DNA of 64,000 nt, taken from Clavelina lepadiformis (Eukaryota; Chordata; Ascidiacea; Aplousobranchia; Clavelinidae). The stretch spans positions 13,764,860-13,828,859 of the forward strand of contig NC_135244.1 in assembly GCF_947623445.1 (NCBI RefSeq), written 5' to 3'. Under the pieces are notes generated by a model. It made no database searches and was not told the DNA's origin. It saw only the letters and a program-made list of their open reading frames with translations. How positions within the stretch are numbered: position 1 is the stretch's first letter; every line of letters starts with the position of its first letter. Made by a program: the position numbers and the translations under genes. Shown here piece after piece: positions 57,022-64,000 of the stretch.

Positions 57022-58282
57022 TATTCGAACTGCGCTATTCTACTTTTACATGATGTATTGTACAAGTGCTAATTTTCTCTGTCTGGTGATGTAGCGAATG
57101 AGGTCTGCCGCTTGCTACATGCACCCAAAAAGATGTATCCCTTACTGGAAAGTATACGGCAGTTTTCGATAAGAAATTGTGCAAAGACGCAAACTTTGGC
57201 GTGAATGCGTTCACTGAAGCCTTAGTTCTTAGTTTATTTATTATAAATTGGCGTTCAAACAACAAGATTTTTGGGGTAGGCTAGGGCTAGGCCTATTACA
57301 ACGGGGTTGAAAATCAGAATACTGGTCGTATTTTTAGGATCAAGCGCTCTAACAACGTAATGCGGCTATGCCAATGAGCAATAACCTTCTGTTATCTTGT
57401 CTATACATATAGTAGTCAGTAGATAGCCACACATATCTGCACTTAATTGCACACATAAACAGCTTAGCTTAAATGGGCAGATAGCTTAAGTAAATAAGAA
57501 AATAATTTAAGTTCAATTATTCAGTATGGGGGTCTCCCCTAGATCTTTACTTATTTTTTTGGAAGTTTTTTTTTTAATTTTTCCTTGCTTTAGCCACTAA
57601 TCTCTATCAGTGTTTATAGAAATAAGTAGTTTTAGCTTACCAAACGCGTGCAGCATTCTTAAATTATTATGTTAAACTCCAATCTGTTGCTGATGTGTAT
57701 ATTTCGATTGGCTTGTAGCGTTCACCACCCTCTCCGCTAGATAGCGGCTGGATACCACATTCAATTGCCCAAAGAATTGTTGTTTTTCTCTTTATTCCCT
57801 GTTCGCATTTCGCATCTCCTGCAATTCGTCTTTACGACAAGGAGACACACAGATGCCCTTTTTTGAGACGTCTCTCCGATTCAAGTTATGACTGTGCTTC
57901 GGCACATGTTATTTGCCAATAAAATAATATCAAGTTAGCCGCAGTCGTAGATTAGGAGCAGCTTAAAAACAAACACATATATATATAGGGTAATGTCTTT
58001 CGTTGCGCTATAGGTTTTTAGTAGGCTATATATGTAAAACTTTAAAAAAAAATTGGGGATCAGAGTTCATGCCACGAACCAAGTTTAATGCTGCTGGTAG
58101 CCTATGGATAAGTTTGGGGCGCGCGGAATAACGATCATACATGTCCGCTGTAGAATTTGCTTCTTAAGCTTGTAGGCCTATGTCTTTCCCAGCAAGCGAT
58201 CAAGAAAATATCAAGCAAATGCATCAACATGCTTGGTGATCAAAGACAAAGGTAAACAGTGTGTTGCGTTAAATCCGTAGTA

Positions 58283-59085
58283 AGGTACCTGTACCGAATA
58301 AGGCCCACCTAACACTTTTTTGAAAATAACTCAACAACCATAAATGAGAATAGACTGAAAAATCGTATTCTATTAGTGAGGGTATATGACTACAACATAT
58401 TAAAACCACAATACCTGACAACCCCCCAAAAAATTTTTATAAAGAAATTAAAAATTCCAAAAAATGGGCCTTATTAGGAGCATAGGCTCCTAATAAGGCC
58501 CACCAATTTTGTGAGTATTTTGATTCAAAACATAGTAATAGACAACATATAACATTATTAGAAATTTCACATTTTAAGTTGTACAAACATTTAAAAAGAT
58601 TCCACTAGGCGCATCAAAGTAACTGCAACAATTTGCCAACTGATGACTGGAACCACTCTTGAAGTCTGGACATCAATTAGCCAAGCATCTTGTATGGGCC
58701 TTATTAGGCGCATGTGGCATCCACGAAAAAAATGTCACATTTTTATCATCAGAAAAATTTCAGCAAAAAAAAGTGCATTATCCTTTTCAATACTAAGTTG
58801 GTTGTTACATGAAAACTTCAGCCGGCTGACAACAGTTCATTTAACCGGCCAAATTCTCACTTACTTTTTTTCTAAATTAACAAAACCACCTTAACTGCAA
58901 ATATCAAATTTTTGTTGTGCTCTAGCGAATCGGTTGATCACGTGACAAGGATGAAATCTGGTAAACCATCATGAATTTATATTAGTTTTTATGTAGGGAC
59001 AAAATCTTTCATTTATTTGCACGGGTTTGCGAAATATGAGCAATGGGCCTTATTAGGGACCGGGCCTTATTCGGTACAGGTACCT
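58283..59085. mobile_element. 803-bp MITE with TA duplication and repeated GGGCCTTATT motifs
   Basis: Perfect 24-bp terminal inverted repeats beginning AGGTACCTGTACCGAATAAG, flanked by TA on both sides, as in Tc1/mariner-type insertions. The word GGGCCTTATT occurs at 58466, 58696, 59045 and 59062, and its complement at 58297 and 58492. A 36-bp palindrome (58466-58501, 16-bp perfect arms, 4-base loop) lies inside. The longest frame (58643-58894, +) matches no transposase I know. Confidence 0.85.
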
Positions 59086-62000
59086 TATTCCTTAGCCAAC
59101 TGTGTTCAACTTTGACATCCGATAGGAATAGGTATACATAATAGAAATTGCTATTGGAAAATCAATTATTTTAGTAAAACATGATATTATGCGGTTGCAA
59201 CATCTTCATTTTGTATGATTGTTTTGTTACCCATGCTAATTCCATGATAAATTGGGGAGAAGTAAAATCACGGCACTTGCAAACCTTTGCAATGCAAATG
59301 ATAGTAGACTTGTAGCGGCCTAAAAAGTATTAATATTTTGTCGCTGGTTGGCGCTCTTAAGCAACTTTGTAGTTTGTGTATAATTCGCAGTGGTTCTTAA
59401 ACTGGGGGGCGTGTAACATTCATAAGGGGGGCGCGAGAGATAACAAACTGTCTATTACATGAGCTATGTCGAAACATACTTTCTTGACTTTCGCTAATCA
59501 GAGTATTTTAACTACTATAGGAAAGGTGTGGAGCCTACTTGGAAACTTACCGATGTACCATTGAATCCTAACTCTGGTCTTTTTCAAATAAAATTAATCC
59601 CATGGTAGAAATAATCAACGAAGCTCTGGAAACGTTCGGCGTTTTGGAGAGTAGGTTAACGAGTGCGTTTTTTGCAATCAGCGCACTGAAACTTTATTGC
59701 ATTTATTTTATGTTACACGTTACTGGTAAGACTGATGGTAATATCCCAAGTGGGCTCACATAAGCTTCCTAGAGAAAGCTCAATAAAATTTTATTTCTTT
59801 TCTACTTGATTGAATAATACATGTTGAAGTATTTCTGTCATTGACGCTCTAAACATGACTATCACCCGCACAATTCTTAACAGTTGTTTAATGCAAATAT
59901 TACCATAAGTATGCTACTGCATAAACGGTAAATGATTTAAGCAAAGGTGTGCTTGGGCCTTACTGTGGCGTTGTGTGCCTGTAGTGACAGTTATATAGCC
60001 TATACAAAACGAATATGTTATGGAGCAAACAAACATTTCACTGCAGTTCCTAAAAGTAGCATAGGCTATAAATCATCGAATGTTATACAGGCTCATAATC
60101 ATATTTATTTAGAGTAGGATAATTAAAGGAGCATCATTACTTCTCCTGTCATAATCGTTTGGCGTAATTTTAATTTTCGTCGTTGTCTATTTTGTTAACC
60201 TCGGTTCTGCAACTACGGATACAGGATATATCGTAACTTCGGTAAAAAATAAAGCGTATTTTTGCCAATATTTACAGTATAAGTAATATGCTTGGGTCGC
60301 ACAAACAAACATCTGTCCACCAATGTCTTCTGCTCTTGTACAAAGCGATAAAAAGCTACTGGCTTGTTAGAAATGAAACTTATCACTAAACGACGCTAAC
60401 GAACAAATGAAAAAAGTTATACAAACTTCTGCAGGAATCGAATTTGAGTTGTTCAAAGTCTTAAAGTCTAGTTAGAATTGAAATCTGCATGTGAATTATC
60501 AAACTGCTGTAATTTTGCTGGTTTTAGCATTTGCTTTTCAAACAAAACTAAAAGTTGACAATTAACTACATTAGTTAAAGTAACTTCTGCTACGACACTT
60601 TCAGCTTGCTGTTTGCCTTAAATAGAATTATATAAAATAGTATATCCAGTAATTCATAATTAATTTATAAGTCATTTTCCCCGTTCCATCTTATGATTTA
60701 AACAAAAAAATCATTAAACCTCAACGAGCTTTAATTCTGGATAATTGCATTTAAACAAGCTAAACTTATCTTTGATTTATTGGCTTAGGCCTACATTTCT
60801 GCTATTAATGATGACGAAACACCATGTAAATTTTAAGTTTCTTTTCTCCCGACTGATTTTGATTTATAATAAGGAATGACTTAAACAAGAAATGCGGTTT
60901 TTGCCTTTAGTAGGCGAGCTGGATCTCGTATGTCTTTCAAAATTACATTTCGAGTAAATTATTACATACTCCTGCCAAGAGTTTGGAGCATTCCTATAAG
61001 TATATCGATTTTGAAGAAAGATCTGAAGCTATCATTTAAACTTAGCTCTTTTTGCCATCAGAAAATAAATATTAATTATATACTTGATTACACATAATTT
61101 TAACTTTTCTTGATAAATTAATTTTTAACCTGTGAGATAAAGAGGTATCTTTTATTTAGAGTACAACGTAACCGGCCACGAAAAAGTCAGAAATAGAAAC
61201 CAAAGATTGTTTGGTTGGCGCAGTTTGGCTCCGTAAGTATACCGCTAACACCACAACAGTAAAAATTTAAGGCGCTGCAGCTTTCATAAGGGCCCATTAA
61301 AGTGGCCGATATGCGAGCAAATAACACAAAAAATATTTTGCATGAACAAACATTAACACAGCCATCCTATGTCAACAGCAACAACTGCACGCTCTACGTA
61401 ATCAACAAAAATTTGCTGACAAATGTGTCATATTACGAAGAGCAAAATTATCGCAAAACTTAATGCAATTTTTGGATTTACTGAAAACTTTTCATTTGTT
61501 GTCACTTTAACGTTCTTGATTAAGATATTTGGGTTTTTTTCCACACTGCAAATACCGATTTAGTGAATATTCATTTGAAAATATGTTTGTTTATTGCTGT
61601 TGTGATAAAACGCTTTTATACGTTTAAATGCTATTTAAGTGCACCAGATTTTAGTCCATCATAATTACTAGTTTTCCAACAGATGCTTTCAAGACAAGAC
61701 AAAGACAAGTTACCTAATGGCTTTATCCGTCCTGTTTACCAATTTCGCACTCTTTCAGAGAGATGTTTTGAAACATTTTATGCTTAACTGATCTTTCGTT
61801 CGAGCTTATAGGTTTCTGCGAAAACAATTTTCAAAGAGCTGTTTTTTTGAACCGTATATTGGGCACACACTTTATAACCAGTTTTTAATATATCTCGTTT
61901 TTCGTGACCTTGATCAGTTTCCAGCTTGCCAATCATTGATCTGGTGATTGTTATCAATGTAAGGAGCGTTTAGATAGAGATTTAAATTTTAATTAAATTC

Positions 62001-64000
62001 CCTACAAAATTCGAGAATTGCAATATTTTCTTACCATAACAACAGATTTACAACATCTTCAAGGAGATGCTTCATAAAAACTATCACTTTAAAATTACAC
62101 TCATAGATTAACGTGCTTCCATTTTCCCTTTTAAAGTGAAATGTACTTACTAACTTTTACGAAATTCAAGAGCATGACGTGATAGATATACTGTATTTAG
62201 TTGATCAAAAACGTATTTTTATAGTCTTTCAAGCGTCCATTTATCTTATTAGAAAACTTAATTACAGTATAAGTTTGTTTTTAACTTTTTAAACTTCAAT
62301 TAAATTTTAAGTCATTTGTCACATACGATCAGATAGTGGATGTAATGAATATGCTGATTTTTATTAAAACTTTTTGACTATAAATTCTTTTTACCACACC
62401 CTGTTTTTCAAAACGACAAGAAGGGGCTTAAATTATTTATTTCAAGTTGTTCGTAATTCTCCAAATTGACAGCTTTTTTCGTGGTGTTTACCAGGTCTGT
62501 TGCTTACGTGATCGCAACGGTTGCCACACACACGTGTTCTCTTTACGTAGGAACTTGCGTTACAAAAACAGTTTAAGATCTACACAAGCGAACTGTGACG
62601 ATTTCATCGCATATACGAAGACGAGCTCCTTTACTTTGTGCAAAATTTAAGGGTTGCTTTCTTTGAAAAAAATTAGTCATTTAAAATCGGTATTTGTTTA
62701 CAAAAATACCTTAGATATCTATTTGTCTTACTTCCTTTGCTTCATTTGGCGAGCGTTTTATACGTGGGACGCTTTTGGCAATTTTAATATTTTTTTCAGT
62801 AACACAATCCTAAGTTAAGCGTGATTCGTGTTTGTTTGACATTTCTACCACGGCCAAACGTTTGATGTTTTTGATCTTAACAACAGTTTTATTACTGGAG
62901 CGTCTTTAAATTCGTTAGAATTACTTTTTGACTTGTTTACCGCTTTTCGTTTGAGGTTAACATATGAAGGAGGTATTACTATATCTTCGTTCGGTTTGAA
63001 GATATTCTAAAAAGATATTGAAACCGATATATTTTGGAAAATTCCAACAACCTTACAAATTAAAGTTTCTTTTATTAAGCCCGCGGCACCAAGTTTTATT
63101 ACGTAAATATAACTGAGCTTATGTCAGTAAAATTTGCGCGTCTTGAGTATCGCTTTTGTGAAAACCATTCCAGATTTTCAAGTTTGGTTTACAGTATCGG
63201 TAAAATACATATTCTAATTTACAGTAGGCCAGAAAAAACTTGAACTAACTAATATTGAAAATTTTCCCCCACAAAGCGAGCAAAAGGCTTCAAAATTTTG
63301 TTTCACATAAAACAAAACTGTATGCTTTGACAATCGCCTAACAACGTAAGAACTATCGTTTTTGATATCGTAGTATATGGCTTGGTGTTCAAGCTATAAA
63401 AACTAAGCTCGTATATATGCTAAAACAGCTTGCTCGTGCTGTACAAGATTTACTCAAAAATGCTATAACGTTGAATTTCGATGTTCTTTTATTGGTGAGT
63501 GTACAAACCACAATAAGCAAACCAAGCATGATACCAATGATTTTTTGTGCATCGCTTTCGTGGTCATTCGATGATACGCGCAATACCTCTTTATGCTAAG
63601 AAAATGACGGATAAGCGCTATTATCGACAAAAAAGGCATTTAGTTATGCTGCTGTATGTAATGCGAAGGGAAGCAATCAAGCAAGCAAAGAAAAGAGTGA
63701 ATAATATATAAAAAAAAGTATGGAAAACTACCAGCATAAAATTCCTTGCGTTGCTAAAGGCAAAAATTGTCAAGCTGGAAATACATTTAAAAAAATTACA
63801 TCTTTATAACCCGTTGAGGAAAAACTTGCATTATACTATTCTCTCAAGCGTTGGATTTTTGCGGAAGTAGAGCACATTTTCTGATCTTTACGTCACAGCG
63901 AGCAATTTGTGTTAATGTTATGTCACACCGATATTGCGGTGCTGTGATGATCGTGCCTTACCTGCGATGCTTTTCTGTCAGATTTACTTCAAAATTGTTT
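59086..64000. other. Intergenic tail of the window, no supportable gene
   Basis: 4.9 kb of AT-rich sequence. A single hAT-type terminus CAGTGGTTCTTAAACTGGGG begins at 59388 with no partner found. The remaining open frames are short and lack splice-consistent partners or recognisable motifs. Confidence 0.5.

Larger units (their letters stand above)
53126..58282. other. Transposon-rich interval upstream of the ACOT-like gene
   Basis: No supportable host gene; the missing ACOT first exon may be here but was not recognised. It contains a TA dinucleotide tract (about 53152-53171), hAT fragments and elements at 53237, 53649, 55682 and 56769, a solo LTR (54561-54884) and a small inverted-repeat element (56911-57021). 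Confidence 0.6.

Noticed and set aside
57035..57265. Minus-strand 76-codon frame
   Set aside because: Short, isolated beside a small transposon, and without recognisable domains or conserved splice context.
58643..58894. Plus-strand frame inside the 803-bp MITE
   Set aside because: It resembles no transposase and lacks a DDE/D signature; more likely a chance frame in a non-autonomous element.

Overview
The window is an AT-rich piece of animal nuclear genome. Every recognisable gene is split by short GT-AG introns, and the proteins match conserved eukaryotic families: the RNA-exosome helicase MTR4, calreticulin, TRAPPC5, TLC-domain membrane proteins, and a double-hotdog plus START acyl-CoA thioesterase. 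Together with the repeat style (many small hAT-type elements, a Ty3/gypsy element and a LINE remnant), this suggests an invertebrate deuterostome, perhaps a tunicate. That organism call is inference; no ribosomal or mitochondrial marker is present.

Layout from left to right. 1-1050 (-) is the N-terminal 350 codons of a cysteine-rich orphan family that is multicopy in invertebrates. 1705-6326 (-) holds 16 exons of MTR4/MTREX, without its last ~130 codons. 8596-10611 (-) is complete calreticulin ending in KDEL, flanked by two direct copies of a dispersed repeat. 13136-22871 (-) is complete TRAPPC5 in five exons; its intron 2 contains an almost intact but inactivated Ty3/gypsy retrotransposon (16037-20680). 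25486-30233 (+) and 33313-36185 (+) are a tandem pair of TLCD4/TMEM56-like genes, seven exons each with matching phases. 39942-44809 (+) is a twelve-exon gene for an 875-residue coiled-coil protein that I do not recognise. 44830-53125 (-) is an ACOT11/ACOT12-like thioesterase with 14 exons; its first coding exon was not found. Its stop codon lies only 20 bp from the stop of the convergent coiled-coil gene. 53126-64000 has no gene I can support and is mainly transposon remnants.

Exon models were assembled by hand from GT/AG sites, reading-frame phase and remembered family conservation. Phases add up to whole codons through every gene, which is the main internal check. Intergenic and intronic space carries at least five small element families with terminal inverted repeats. 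Several copies have perfect 8-bp target duplications typical of hAT transposition. The genes are unrelated housekeeping genes, so the window does not look like a functional cluster. The most unusual items are the orphan family at the left edge, the coiled-coil gene with a dynein-light-chain-like TQT motif, the 20-bp tail-to-tail gene pair, and the novel-looking small transposon families.
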